A DNA stretch of 10,929 nucleotides from Neisseriaceae bacterium (GTDB lineage Bacteria > Pseudomonadota > Gammaproteobacteria > Burkholderiales > UBA11063). The first letter of the stretch is position 1; each line of letters begins with the position of its first letter. Positions 1 through 7,070 of the stretch are shown piece after piece. The position numbers and the translations under genes were made by a program. Below the pieces are notes generated by a model, which saw nothing but the letters and a program-made list of their open reading frames with translations, did not search any database and had not been told where the DNA came from. The DNA lies in contig CANEUJ010000047.1 in the NCBI GenBank assembly GCA_947441745.1, positions 1 through 10,929 of the forward strand, given 5' to 3'.

Positions 1-39
1 GAACTAGAAACCGCCCTAAACAGCTGGGTTACCGAGTAA
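1..39 (+). CDS. possible 3' end of an upstream gene (partial)
   Basis: Frame 1 reads E-L-E-T-A-L-N-S-W-V-T-E and then TAA at 37-39, which looks like an ordinary protein C-terminus. Only 12 codons are visible, so neither the family nor the reality of the gene can be judged. Frame 3 is also open, to a TAG at 51-53, and is an alternative reading. No function is proposed. Confidence 0.25.
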   Translation, partial: ELETALNSWVTE

Positions 40-56
40 TACAAAATTTTTAGGGC
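13..56. repeat. 8-bp inverted repeat around the possible upstream stop codon
   Basis: GCCCTAAA (13-20) and TTTAGGGC (49-56) are exact reverse complements with a 28-nt loop that contains the TAA at 37-39. The long loop and the absence of a following T-run make a classical intrinsic terminator doubtful on either strand. It may be the edge of the repeat locus that follows. Confidence 0.3.
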
Positions 57-60
57 ATGG

Positions 61-80
61 ATCCCAGCCTCCGCTGGGAT
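61..80. repeat. 20-bp palindromic repeat element (hairpin)
   Basis: The arms ATCCCAGC (61-68) and GCTGGGAT (73-80) are perfect reverse complements with loop CTCC (69-72), forming an 8-bp stem. The layout (6-bp outer arms around an 8-nt core, with flanks GG before and GACGA after) resembles short dispersed palindromes common in proteobacterial genomes. One example is the Neisseria dRS3 type, ATTCCC-N8-GGGAAT. The resemblance is in architecture, not identity. The right arm is the first element of the tandem array that follows, so this is probably the seed of the array. Confidence 0.7.
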
Positions 81-278
81 GACGATGTTGGAGTGCTGGG
101 ATGACGATGTTGGAGTGCTGGGATGACGATGTTGGAGTGCTGGGATGATGATGTTGGAGTGCTGGGATGACGATGTTGGAGTGCTGGGATGACGATGTTG
201 GAGTGCTGGGATGACGATGTTGGGGTGCTGGGATGACGATGTTGGGGTGCTGGGATGACGATGTTGGAGCACTGGGAT
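73..278. repeat. tandem array of nine 22-bp units (minisatellite)
   Basis: Units begin at 73, 95, 117, 139, 161, 183, 205, 227 and 249, and an eroded tenth begins at 271 (CACTGGGAT instead of GCTGGGAT). Each unit starts GCTGGGATGACGATG and ends TTGGAGT. Variants are C to T inside unit 4 (GATGATG), TTGGGGT at the ends of units 7 and 8, and TTGGAGC at the end of unit 9. The period is not a multiple of three, and plus-strand frames hit TGA every 66 bases. The minus-strand frames stay open but lack ATG, so coding is unlikely. No gene is visible in 40-323. The remainder (279-323) is plain sequence leading to the stop of the flippase gene. Confidence 0.95.
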
Positions 279-323
279 TAGAAATAGAGTACTTTGTGAC
301 GAAATGGAATGCTTCGACAACGA

Positions 324-1583
324 TTAAGAAGTATGATTGGGAGATAAGTAGTGCCGAAGAGCGAAGCCAGCAATTAAACCTGATAGGGTGTAAATAATTA
401 CTACCCCGATAGCAGAACCAATAATCCCAAAATTAATCACCAACAAATAAGTAAGTACAATATTGACAATGACGACAAATACATTTTGCCACATGGCAAA
501 TTTGGCATATCCTAATGCTGCTAAAATATTACCGTTAATATTTCTAAATGTAGCTAATATCCAAAACCCAAAGCATAAAATCTGGAATGGAAGTACGCTA
601 TCAATATACTCCATTCCAAAGATAATAGTAATTATCGGCTTAGCTAAAATTATCAAAATAGTACTAACAGTAAAACTAAACACAAACATTCCTTTTTGAA
701 TTTTATGCTTTAAGTTTTTAACATATATATGATTATTAGCGTTTTTAGCAAAATAAGGATAAAAAAACGTACTTACAATACCTGGGATAAAATTTATTGC
801 AAAAGGTATTACCGTTGCTACCTTATAAATACCAATAGTAACTGCATTTTTTAATACATAACCTAAAATTAAAATATCTAAAATAAATAATAACTGTGAA
901 AAAGCATTACCAATAGTAACATATATTGAATAACTGATAAATTCAGTTATATTGATCTTAATTGCTCTAATGCTAAATATATTTGGTAATTTATAAATAA
1001 ACGTAGATAGGATAATTATTAGTATATAACTAATATAGGTCGACAGTATAAAACCTGTTAGCCCACAAGAATAAATCCCAATTATATTACTAATTAATAA
1101 TAGTAGATTTGTCGAAATCGCAAATTTTGCTAATAATTGATTTTGTAGAGTTGCCCTTAAAAATGCTTGATAAACATCAATATATAAGCGACCTATCGGA
1201 AAAAATGCCATTAAACATAGAAATTTTTTAGCTCCCACAATAGGCAGTGGTATAATATTAGCATATGCAAATATTCCTACAGATAACAAGCAATTAAAAA
1301 CTATTCCAAGAACAATAGAATATTTAAGATACGATAGACGTAATGTGTCATTATTTTGACGACTAACAAACTGTAATACACCACTAGCAGCCCCAAAACC
1401 ATTTACTAATAGAAAAAAAGATATAATAGTATAGGCAAATGTATAAATACCAAACTGAGTTTGACCAAGTAGTCGCACATAAAAAACAGAACCACAAAAA
1501 GCAACTAATTGCGATATTATATTAGCCAAAAACACATGCACAAAACCTGTATTAAAAGCACGTGAGATCACTTGTTTATACAT
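324..1583 (-). CDS. oligosaccharide flippase family protein (Wzx/MOP superfamily)
   Basis: This is a 419-residue protein that is almost entirely hydrophobic, with about 12 predicted membrane segments. It is typical of the polysaccharide-export branch of the MOP exporter superfamily, which flips lipid-linked sugar units across the inner membrane. The N-terminus carries the family-type stretch in which V-R-L-L-G (36-40) is followed by Q-F-G-I-Y, and then the glycine/alanine-rich G-F-G-A-A-S-G (62-68). The length is at the short end for Wzx proteins (roughly 400-480). ATG at 1581-1583 overlaps the stop codon of envC by one base (TAATG), which indicates translational coupling; only a weak purine stretch precedes it. 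It is the last gene of the gpmI-envC operon. No glycosyltransferases lie beside it, so the substrate (O-antigen, capsule, glycan or peptidoglycan precursor) cannot be assigned. Confidence 0.8.
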   Translation of the reverse strand: MYKQVISRAFNTGFVHVFLANIISQLVAFCGSVFYVRLLGQTQFGIYTFAYTIISFFLLVNGFGAASGVLQFVSRQNNDTLRLSYLKYSIVLGIVFNCLLSVGIFAYANIIPLPIVGAKKFLCLMAFFPIGRLYIDVYQAFLRATLQNQLLAKFAISTNLLLLISNIIGIYSCGLTGFILSTYISYILIIILSTFIYKLPNIFSIRAIKINITEFISYSIYVTIGNAFSQLLFILDILILGYVLKNAVTIGIYKVATVIPFAINFIPGIVSTFFYPYFAKNANNHIYVKNLKHKIQKGMFVFSFTVSTILIILAKPIITIIFGMEYIDSVLPFQILCFGFWILATFRNINGNILAALGYAKFAMWQNVFVVIVNIVLTYLLVINFGIIGSAIGVVIIYTLSGLIAGFALRHYLSPNHTS

Positions 1584-2746
1584 TAATTATCAACTATCTC
1601 TCGAGGATTTACAGGAACACCAGCATGCCGTAATTCAAAATAAACCCCACCCATTGGTTGATTAGCATCAGATCCAGAGTTAGCCACCACTTTTCCACTT
1701 GATATACGTTGCCCTTTGGTAACACTAGGAATAATACCAGCATAAATTGACATATAATTATCCCCATGATTTATAACAACGACAGATCCAAGCCCAGGCA
1801 AAACCCCCACATACGCAACATGCCCATCTGTAATTGCAAATACTGGCACATTTTTAGCTTTATAAAGCACACCATTATTCTTAACTCCATGACGCAACGC
1901 TCCAAAAGCAATACTAACACTTGTATTAAGAGGCTTAACCAATTTACGATCAAATAATGGAGATCCATTCAACAGCTCTTCGTTAGCTTGAGGATTTAAT
2001 GGCTTTGCACCACGAGAAACTTGCACTTTATGTTTATGCTCATCCAAATCAATATCTTTAATTAGCATACTTAACACAGCTTGTTTATGTTTAAGATCTG
2101 ATAACTGCTCTTTATCTTGTGCTATTTGTCCTTGGAGTGCTTGTTTTTCACCAATCTTATTTTGATTTTCTTGCTTTAGTTGTTCTGCCTTTTGTGAAGT
2201 CATACCAAGCTGCTTATTTAAACGATTAAGCTCATTATTTAATTTATTATTAAGTTCATTTAATTCATTTAACTTACTTTGTAATTGCTGGTATTTAGTC
2301 ACTTCAACATCAAGGATTCGAACTAAGTATTGTTGTTTTCGAGTATTTATCTGCCGATCGTTACCACTAAAAATTGATGCTGACTCCCCTTCGATTAGTT
2401 TTATTTGCTGATATATTAATCCAATTGTTATCTTTACATGATTTTGTATATTAGTTGTCATGCTCTCAATACTGGGTAGAATTGCAACAACTTCTCTTAC
2501 CTGTATAATATCCGCATCTTTGATTTTACGTAAATTTACTAAAGTTTTTTGAGACTGGTTTATTGCAATACGTGAGTCATTAATAGCATTATCAAGATTT
2601 TTTTGTTTTTGCTGTTTTTTACCTAAGTCATTATTTATTTTTGTGATTTTATTCATTAAATCACCTAGATTTTGATTTAGTTCGCCATTATTAGTAGCAT
2701 AAGCTATATTACATAACAGGCATATCATAATAAACTTTAATCGCAT
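1583..2746 (-). CDS. envC: murein hydrolase activator EnvC (degenerate M23/LytM protein)
   Basis: This 387-residue exported protein activates septal N-acetylmuramyl-L-alanine amidases during cell separation. A signal peptide (1-17, hydrophobic core then A-Y-A before T18) targets the periplasm. Residues about 20-235 form long coiled coils rich in N, Q, K and L, including a leucine/asparagine-rich repeat near 160-176. Residues about 260-387 are a LytM (peptidase M23) domain that retains the V-I-N-H-G strand (H327) and the closing V-N-P. The zinc site is broken: the usual G-x-D segment reads N-N-G-V-L-Y, and the H-x-H pair is V368-Y369-F370. This matches EnvC, which is a non-catalytic activator. 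The start is supported by AGGAG (2755-2759) 8 nt upstream. It lies 15 bp after gpmI, an order (gpmI then envC) that I recall as common in beta- and gammaproteobacteria; the ctpA protease gene often found next is absent here. Confidence 0.9.
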   Translation of the reverse strand: MRLKFIMICLLCNIAYATNNGELNQNLGDLMNKITKINNDLGKKQQKQKNLDNAINDSRIAINQSQKTLVNLRKIKDADIIQVREVVAILPSIESMTTNIQNHVKITIGLIYQQIKLIEGESASIFSGNDRQINTRKQQYLVRILDVEVTKYQQLQSKLNELNELNNKLNNELNRLNKQLGMTSQKAEQLKQENQNKIGEKQALQGQIAQDKEQLSDLKHKQAVLSMLIKDIDLDEHKHKVQVSRGAKPLNPQANEELLNGSPLFDRKLVKPLNTSVSIAFGALRHGVKNNGVLYKAKNVPVFAITDGHVAYVGVLPGLGSVVVINHGDNYMSIYAGIIPSVTKGQRISSGKVVANSGSDANQPMGGVYFELRHAGVPVNPREIVDN

Positions 2747-2761
2747 ACCATTTTCTCCTGA

Positions 2762-4297
2762 TTAACCCTCTAAATCAATTAGATTTTGCCCAGTCATCTC
2801 ATTTGGCTTATCTAATCCACTCATAAACAATAGTGTTGGTGCAACATCCTTTAGTGCTCCTCCTGGTTTTATGGTAGCCTGTCGTCCTACATAAAGACAA
2901 GGAACTAGATTAGTCGTATGCTGAGTATGAGCTTGGTTTGATACATAGTCAAACATTTCTTCACAATTACCATGATCTGCAATGACTAAAACCTCACCTC
3001 CAATACTTTGCATAGCTTCAATCACGCGACCAAGAGCAACATCTAGAGCCTCAACTGCTAGAATAGTAGCATTTAATACCCCGCTATGCCCTACCATATC
3101 TGCATTGGCAAAATTAGTAATCATAAAATCATATTTTTCACTCTTAATTTCATATATTAGCTTATCACTTACTTCAGGTAAACTCATTTCAGGCTTTAAA
3201 TCATAGGTCGCTACCTCACGTGGTGAATCTACGAGGATTCTATCTTCATTTGGATATGGCTCTTTACGTCCACCATTAAAGAAAAACGTTACATGAGGAT
3301 ATTTTTCAGTTTCAGCTATCCTTAGCTGGTGAAGCCCAAGATTAGAAATATACTCACCTAGAGTATTTTTTATAAAATTAGGTGGGAACGCAACTTTAAC
3401 ATCAAATTTAGAGTCATATTGCGTCATAGTAATAAAATTAGATAGCTTGATGTTTAATCTTGGAAAAGCTTTAAAATCATAACCAATAATTGCATCTGTT
3501 AGTTGAATTGCCCTATCAGATCTAAAATTAGCAAAAATAATACTATCACCTTCACTCACTCCATAGTAACCTGATATAACACATGGTCTCACAAATTCGT
3601 CATTATGCCCAGCCTGATACTCAGCATCTAATGCTGTTTGCATATTATCAGCTACAAACTTAGAGTCCGCTCTCATAATAGCATCATAACTTAGCATAAC
3701 TCTGTCATAACGCTTGTCTCTATCCATAGCATAATAACGTCCACTTACTGTCGCAACTTTAGTCTTTAATGAATTATCTAATACCTCTTGAAGCTCCTTA
3801 AGGTATTTAGTAGCACTACGTGGTGGCGTATCACGACCATCAAGAAATACGTGTACCCAAACTTTGTTAATTTTGGAGTTTTGTTCACAAAGGCGAATTA
3901 ATGCAAAAATATGCTCAATATGACTATGTACTCCACCATCAGATAATAAGCCAAAAATATGTACTACACCACTAGTAGTAGTATTTAAACCATCTACAAA
4001 AACTGGATTATTAAAAAAACTCCCATCACTAATTACACTATCAATGAGAGTAATGTCTTGCATAACGACACGCCCCGCTCCGATATTCAGATGCCCAACT
4101 TCAGAATTACCAAACTGCCCTTTTGGTAATCCAACAGCAAGTGATGAAGCATTTATTGCACCAAATGCATATGTTTTGGTTAATCTATCCCAATTTGGCA
4201 TATTTGCATTTGCAACTGCATTATCTTTTTTCTCATCGCGCAACCCAAACCCATCAAGGATTATTAACAAAACTTTACGCCTTACTCTTGATTCCAT
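2762..4297 (-). CDS. gpmI: 2,3-bisphosphoglycerate-independent phosphoglycerate mutase
   Basis: This cytoplasmic glycolytic and gluconeogenic enzyme interconverts 3- and 2-phosphoglycerate, using two manganese ions and a phosphoserine intermediate. At 511 residues it has the normal family length. Visible active-site elements are D15 in L-I-I-L-D-G-F-G, the phosphorylated serine S65 in F-G-N-S-E-V-G-H, the D-G-R-D-T-P-P substrate loop, F-R-S-D-R-A-I-Q, and the metal ligands D400, H404 (A-D-M-V-G-H), D441, H442 (A-D-H-G-N) and H460 (H-T-T-N-L-V-P). The alkaline-phosphatase-like fold and the inserted transferase domain are both complete. ATG at 4295-4297 is preceded by AGGAA (4305-4309) with a 7-nt spacer. 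It is the first gene of a minus-strand operon with envC and the flippase, divergent from the phosphoribosyltransferase gene. Confidence 0.97.
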   Translation of the reverse strand: MESRVRRKVLLIILDGFGLRDEKKDNAVANANMPNWDRLTKTYAFGAINASSLAVGLPKGQFGNSEVGHLNIGAGRVVMQDITLIDSVISDGSFFNNPVFVDGLNTTTSGVVHIFGLLSDGGVHSHIEHIFALIRLCEQNSKINKVWVHVFLDGRDTPPRSATKYLKELQEVLDNSLKTKVATVSGRYYAMDRDKRYDRVMLSYDAIMRADSKFVADNMQTALDAEYQAGHNDEFVRPCVISGYYGVSEGDSIIFANFRSDRAIQLTDAIIGYDFKAFPRLNIKLSNFITMTQYDSKFDVKVAFPPNFIKNTLGEYISNLGLHQLRIAETEKYPHVTFFFNGGRKEPYPNEDRILVDSPREVATYDLKPEMSLPEVSDKLIYEIKSEKYDFMITNFANADMVGHSGVLNATILAVEALDVALGRVIEAMQSIGGEVLVIADHGNCEEMFDYVSNQAHTQHTTNLVPCLYVGRQATIKPGGALKDVAPTLLFMSGLDKPNEMTGQNLIDLEG

Positions 4298-4319
4298 TGT
4301 ACTATTCCTACGAAATATA

Positions 4320-4349
4320 TTGCTATGTATTGGCTATTCTTGGTAAAAT
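4320..4349 (+). promoter_or_regulatory. candidate sigma-70 promoter for the plus-strand operon
   Basis: The -35-like TTGCTA (4320-4325, 4 of 6 matches to consensus) and -10-like TAAAAT (4344-4349, 5 of 6) are separated by 18 bp in the divergent region. Transcription would begin near 4356, giving a leader of about 57 nt before the ATG at 4413. The AT-rich background makes chance matches common. I saw no comparably good match for the gpmI direction. Confidence 0.4.
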
Positions 4350-4374
4350 AACGTTCAATTACATTATTTTATCC
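4342..4374. promoter_or_regulatory. AT-rich inverted repeat in the divergent intergenic region (possible operator)
   Basis: TAAAATAA (4344-4351) and TTATTTTA (4364-4371) are exact reverse complements with a 12-nt spacer. GG (4342-4343) and CC (4373-4374) extend the dyad with one extra base on the right. The left arm coincides with the candidate -10 of the plus-strand promoter, which would suit a repressor site. No known regulator motif is recognised, and AT-rich palindromes arise easily by chance. Confidence 0.25.
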
Positions 4375-4412
4375 TAGTTTGGTCATGTTAGCAGGTTATT
4401 ATTGGAATATTT

Positions 4413-4967
4413 ATGCAGTTAGATTATAAAAAAGCACAAGACATTTTAGACAAATCATCTATTTTATATACTAAAGATGAAATCAGTAAAGAGGTACATC
4501 GATTAGCCAAGGCTATCGAAGAGGACATAAAAGATGACATTCCTGTATTTTTAAGTGTAATGAATGGTGGGCTATTCTTCACTTCAGAATTATTACAAAA
4601 CATCAATTCGCCATTTATTTTGGACTATATTCATGCTTCCCGCTATGGCGGTGAAACATTTGGAGCTTCGCATATCACCTGGTATCGTCAACCAAAAGCC
4701 GAAGATATTAAGGGTAAAAATGTTTATATAATCGATGATATCCTTGATGAAGGGTATACTCTTGTAGAAATTGCACGCTATCTAAAGAGTATTGGAGCCT
4801 TATCGTGCAAAATAGTTGTTTTAATTAATAAAGAAATCGGGAAAACAAAACCAATTAAGGCGGATTTTGTGGGGCTTAATGCACCAAACAAATTTTTATT
4901 TGGCTGTGGGATGGATATTTTTGGATTATATAGACAAATACCAAATATCTGCATTTATAACAAATAG
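4413..4967 (+). CDS. hpt: hypoxanthine-guanine phosphoribosyltransferase
   Basis: This purine-salvage enzyme transfers phosphoribose from PRPP to hypoxanthine or guanine to make IMP or GMP in the cytoplasm. The 184-residue length is normal for a type I phosphoribosyltransferase. The PRPP loop is V104 to L117 (V-Y-I-I-D-D-I-L-D-E-G-Y-T-L), with the acidic pair D108-D109 and the catalytic-base aspartate D112. The N-terminal P-loop-like S-V-M-N-G-G (48-53) and the flexible-loop region around S76-R77-Y78-G79-G80 also fit. The I-D-D-I-L-D-E-G form of the PRPP loop is one I associate with the betaproteobacterial branch annotated as HGPRT; substrate preference is not proven by the sequence. The Shine-Dalgarno sequence is weak (GGA at 4404-4406). 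It is the first gene of the plus-strand run, 14 bp before the AmpE-like gene. Confidence 0.88.
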   Translation: MQLDYKKAQDILDKSSILYTKDEISKEVHRLAKAIEEDIKDDIPVFLSVMNGGLFFTSELLQNINSPFILDYIHASRYGGETFGASHITWYRQPKAEDIKGKNVYIIDDILDEGYTLVEIARYLKSIGALSCKIVVLINKEIGKTKPIKADFVGLNAPNKFLFGCGMDIFGLYRQIPNICIYNK

Positions 4968-4981
4968 GTAGAGGATATAAT

Positions 4982-5812
4982 ATGTCAATTTTTGCAATAT
5001 TACTTACTAGTATTCTAGAGCAAAGAAATCTCTTAAGTAAGATTAGAGCTGTTTTTTGGAAATATCTTGAAATTTATGTAGGATATTTTACTAATAGACA
5101 AATTAACTCTCAAAGACAATTAAGATTGATATATCTGTTTGCATCGCTACCTGTATTTGTGATTTTATTTATCATAAAACTTCTTTTACTCAACCACCAA
5201 ATAATCTATAGTTTATTGAATATATTCCTCTTTGTGCTAACCGTACAAATTCTTACATGGAAAAACGAAGCTAAGGACGAAACCGTATCAGACAAAAGAT
5301 CTTTTATTACAACTTACGCTGTTAAGTTTTTTGTGCCTTTATTTTGGTTTGTGGTTTTACCATCTGCAATTGGTTCTATTTGTTTTCTTTTAATAGTATG
5401 TATTAGTGCTAAATTAAAAGCTAAAAACATTGATTTAATAATTTATAACGTAGTAGCTGACAAAATGATATTTTATGCAAGTGTTATTCCATATGCTATC
5501 TTATTTGGATTTATTGCTCTTGCAGGTGATTTTGAAGAAGTAACTCACTATGTATTAGAACAAAAAAACAACTTCACTAAAAGTTATTATTTTTTGGAAA
5601 ATACCCTTAATGAAATTGTATTAATTGCTATTGGAAAAGATAAATTTCAACTTGGAATAAAAGATTCAGAAACCGATGAGATTGAAGCTTTTAAACTAGA
5701 AGAAGAACATTTCACCCCAGAAATAACTGCGTATATTGTTGCAGTATTATACCGTACTGGATTATTTTTTATTGGAGTTATAACGTTAGTTTGTATCGCT
5801 CAATTATTTTAG
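4982..5812 (+). CDS. AmpE/CobD-like inner-membrane protein
   Basis: This is a 276-residue integral membrane protein. Hydrophobic segments lie at about 49-70, 75-92, 115-143, 162-181 and 250-274. The opening M-S-I-F-A-I-L-L-T-S-I-L-E-Q, the F-W-F-V-V-L-P-S-A-I-G segment (121-131), the I-P-Y-A-I-L-F-G-F-I-A-L-A-G-D-F segment (169-184) and the final R-T-G-L-F-F-I-G helix follow the layout of the AmpE/CobD-like membrane family. In enterobacteria AmpE is encoded with the amidase AmpD and linked to beta-lactamase regulation, but its biochemical role is unclear. No ampD is adjacent here, so that role should not be transferred. The start is supported by GAGGA (4971-4975) with a 6-nt spacer. The gene end overlaps the next reading frame by 22 bp. 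Confidence 0.65.
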   Translation: MSIFAILLTSILEQRNLLSKIRAVFWKYLEIYVGYFTNRQINSQRQLRLIYLFASLPVFVILFIIKLLLLNHQIIYSLLNIFLFVLTVQILTWKNEAKDETVSDKRSFITTYAVKFFVPLFWFVVLPSAIGSICFLLIVCISAKLKAKNIDLIIYNVVADKMIFYASVIPYAILFGFIALAGDFEEVTHYVLEQKNNFTKSYYFLENTLNEIVLIAIGKDKFQLGIKDSETDEIEAFKLEEEHFTPEITAYIVAVLYRTGLFFIGVITLVCIAQLF

Positions 5813-6084
5813 CTAATTTTTGCCTACTATGCTATGCTGATAATAGTATTTATCAGTATATAGATAAAAGTGGTAATCTAGTACTTAGCAATAAACCCAA
5901 AACTAGTAATACACGGTACAAGGTATTGTCTGAAGAGTTAGCACATGAAAAACAAGCACTTATAAAAGCTAATGAATCCTTAGCAGCGAGTAGCCCTATA
6001 CAAGAACAGTTTTTAAAAAACACTATCAATGAACATCAAAAAAACATTGACATTCTTAATAAACAATTAGGATATACGCCTTAA
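5791..6084 (+). CDS. DUF4124 domain-containing secreted small protein
   Basis: This is a 97-residue protein when read from TTG at 5791. The first 16 residues form a short signal peptide (Y-R, then hydrophobic S-I-I-L-A-N-F-C-L-L-C-Y-A, with cleavage likely before D17). The mature N-terminus, I-Y-Q-Y-I-D-K-S-G-N-L-V-L-S-N-K-P, matches the DUF4124 pattern of a tyrosine/aromatic strand, D-x-x-G and then S-x-x-P. The remainder is a charged amphipathic helix ending E-H-Q-K-N-I-D-I-L-N-K-Q-L, like the tail of many betaproteobacterial DUF4124 proteins. The function is unknown. No in-frame ATG gives a signal peptide. The start lies inside the AmpE-like gene, and the nearest GGAG (5774-5777) is 13 nt away, so initiation is probably coupled to termination of the upstream gene. 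The exact start is uncertain. Confidence 0.75.
   Translation: MYRSIILANFCLLCYADNSIYQYIDKSGNLVLSNKPKTSNTRYKVLSEELAHEKQALIKANESLAASSPIQEQFLKNTINEHQKNIDILNKQLGYTP
6047..6073 (+). promoter_or_regulatory. weak candidate internal promoter before accA
   Basis: A perfect -35 hexamer TTGACA lies at 6047-6052, inside the end of the DUF4124 gene. The best -10 partners are TAGGAT (6068-6073, 4 of 6, short 15-bp spacer) and TATACG (6073-6078, 4 of 6, long 20-bp spacer), so the match is incomplete. If real, it would give accA-tilS-ubiX independent expression with a leader of about 35-40 nt. Confidence 0.2.
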
Positions 6085-6116
6085 ATTTGTAGATAAATAC
6101 TTTTACAGGAACACTT

Positions 6117-7070
6117 ATGAAAAAATTTTTAGAATTTGAAAAACCAATTGCAGAACTTAGCGATAAAATAGAAGAGTTAAGTAAGGTACAAAATGAATCG
6201 GCTGTAGATATTACTAAAGAAATAATTCTCTTAGAAGACAAAGTGCTTGAATTAACTAAAGAAATATATAGCAAATTAACTCCTTGGGAGATTACCCAAG
6301 TTGCAAGACACCCTAACCGCCCACGTACACTTGACTATATAAATGGCATTTTTAACAATTTTGTAGAACTTCATGGTGACCGTCATTTTGCTGATGATAA
6401 ATCAATTATTGGTGGTATGGCGAAGATGGGAGATCAGACGGTAATGATTATTGGACATCAAAAAGGCCGTGATACAAGGGAAAACTTAGAGCGAAATTTT
6501 GGAATGCCACGTCCTGAGGGTTATCGTAAAGCATTACGCCTAATGCAGCTAGCCGAAAAGTTTAGTATTCCAATAATTACTTTTGTTGACACCCCTGGAG
6601 CTTATCCAGGTATTGGAGCTGAAGAACGGAACCAATCAGAAGCAATTGGCAAAAACCTCTACGAAATGGCACTACTAAAAACCCCCATAATTGCAACCGT
6701 AATTGGCGAGGGTGGCTCTGGTGGAGCATTAGCTATTGCTGTTGGCGATCAGGTTAATATGCTTGAATATGCTGTTTATTCGGTAATCTCACCTGAGGGA
6801 TGTGCCTCCATATTATGGAAAGATGCAACAAAAGCTAGCAGTGCTGCCGAAATATTAGGAATTACAGCCTCAAGACTTAAAAGTCTTGGACTAATAGATG
6901 GTATCATTAATGAACCTGATGGTGGATCCCACTCCAACCATCCTGAAATGATTAATAAAATGCGTAACGCCTTAAAAAATAATCTTAAAAAACTGCAAGA
7001 ATTTTCAATTGATGAACTCCTAGAAAGACGCTTTGAACGCTTAATGAGTTATGGTAAATTCAAAGAATAA
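6117..7070 (+). CDS. accA: acetyl-CoA carboxylase carboxyltransferase subunit alpha
   Basis: With AccD it transfers the carboxyl group from carboxybiotin to acetyl-CoA, making malonyl-CoA for fatty-acid synthesis in the cytoplasm. The length of 317 residues is close to the 319 of the E. coli protein. An N-terminal helical region (1-60) is followed by the crotonase-like carboxyltransferase fold. Conserved blocks are R-P-R-T-L-D-Y-I (68-75), E-L-H-G-D-R-H-F-A-D-D (84-94), F-V-D-T-P-G-A-Y-P-G-I-G-A-E-E-R (156-171) and G-E-G-G-S-G-G-A-L-A-I (197-207). The last two line the carboxybiotin/acyl-CoA site. The start is supported by AGGA (6107-6110) with a 6-nt spacer. The stop overlaps the tilS start by one base (TAATG). 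The accA-tilS order is one I recall as frequent in betaproteobacteria. Confidence 0.97.
   Translation: MKKFLEFEKPIAELSDKIEELSKVQNESAVDITKEIILLEDKVLELTKEIYSKLTPWEITQVARHPNRPRTLDYINGIFNNFVELHGDRHFADDKSIIGGMAKMGDQTVMIIGHQKGRDTRENLERNFGMPRPEGYRKALRLMQLAEKFSIPIITFVDTPGAYPGIGAEERNQSEAIGKNLYEMALLKTPIIATVIGEGGSGGALAIAVGDQVNMLEYAVYSVISPEGCASILWKDATKASSAAEILGITASRLKSLGLIDGIINEPDGGSHSNHPEMINKMRNALKNNLKKLQEFSIDELLERRFERLMSYGKFKE

Noticed and set aside
61..80. Intrinsic terminator for the minus-strand operon
   Set aside because: The hairpin is good, but on the minus strand it is followed by about 8 unrelated bases and an A-run before TTTT, not directly by a T-run. It also lies about 245 bp past the last stop codon, beyond the array.
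73..278. Open reading through the tandem array on the minus strand (a 22-residue periodic peptide)
   Set aside because: A 22-bp period without a minus-strand stop keeps all three frames open automatically. There is no ATG in the unit and no ribosome binding site, and the neighbouring flippase gene stops at 324 before reaching the array.
73..278. CRISPR-like array
   Set aside because: The units are directly adjacent with no unique spacers, and the 22-bp period is too short for repeat plus spacer. No cas genes are present.
463..699. Plus-strand open frame of 78 codons
   Set aside because: It lies wholly inside the flippase gene on the other strand, has no family resemblance and is explained by the antisense of a hydrophobic coding sequence.
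4044..4377. Plus-strand open frames upstream of the phosphoribosyltransferase gene
   Set aside because: They are antisense to the well-conserved start of gpmI, show no domain and continue into the divergent promoter region; shadows of gpmI.
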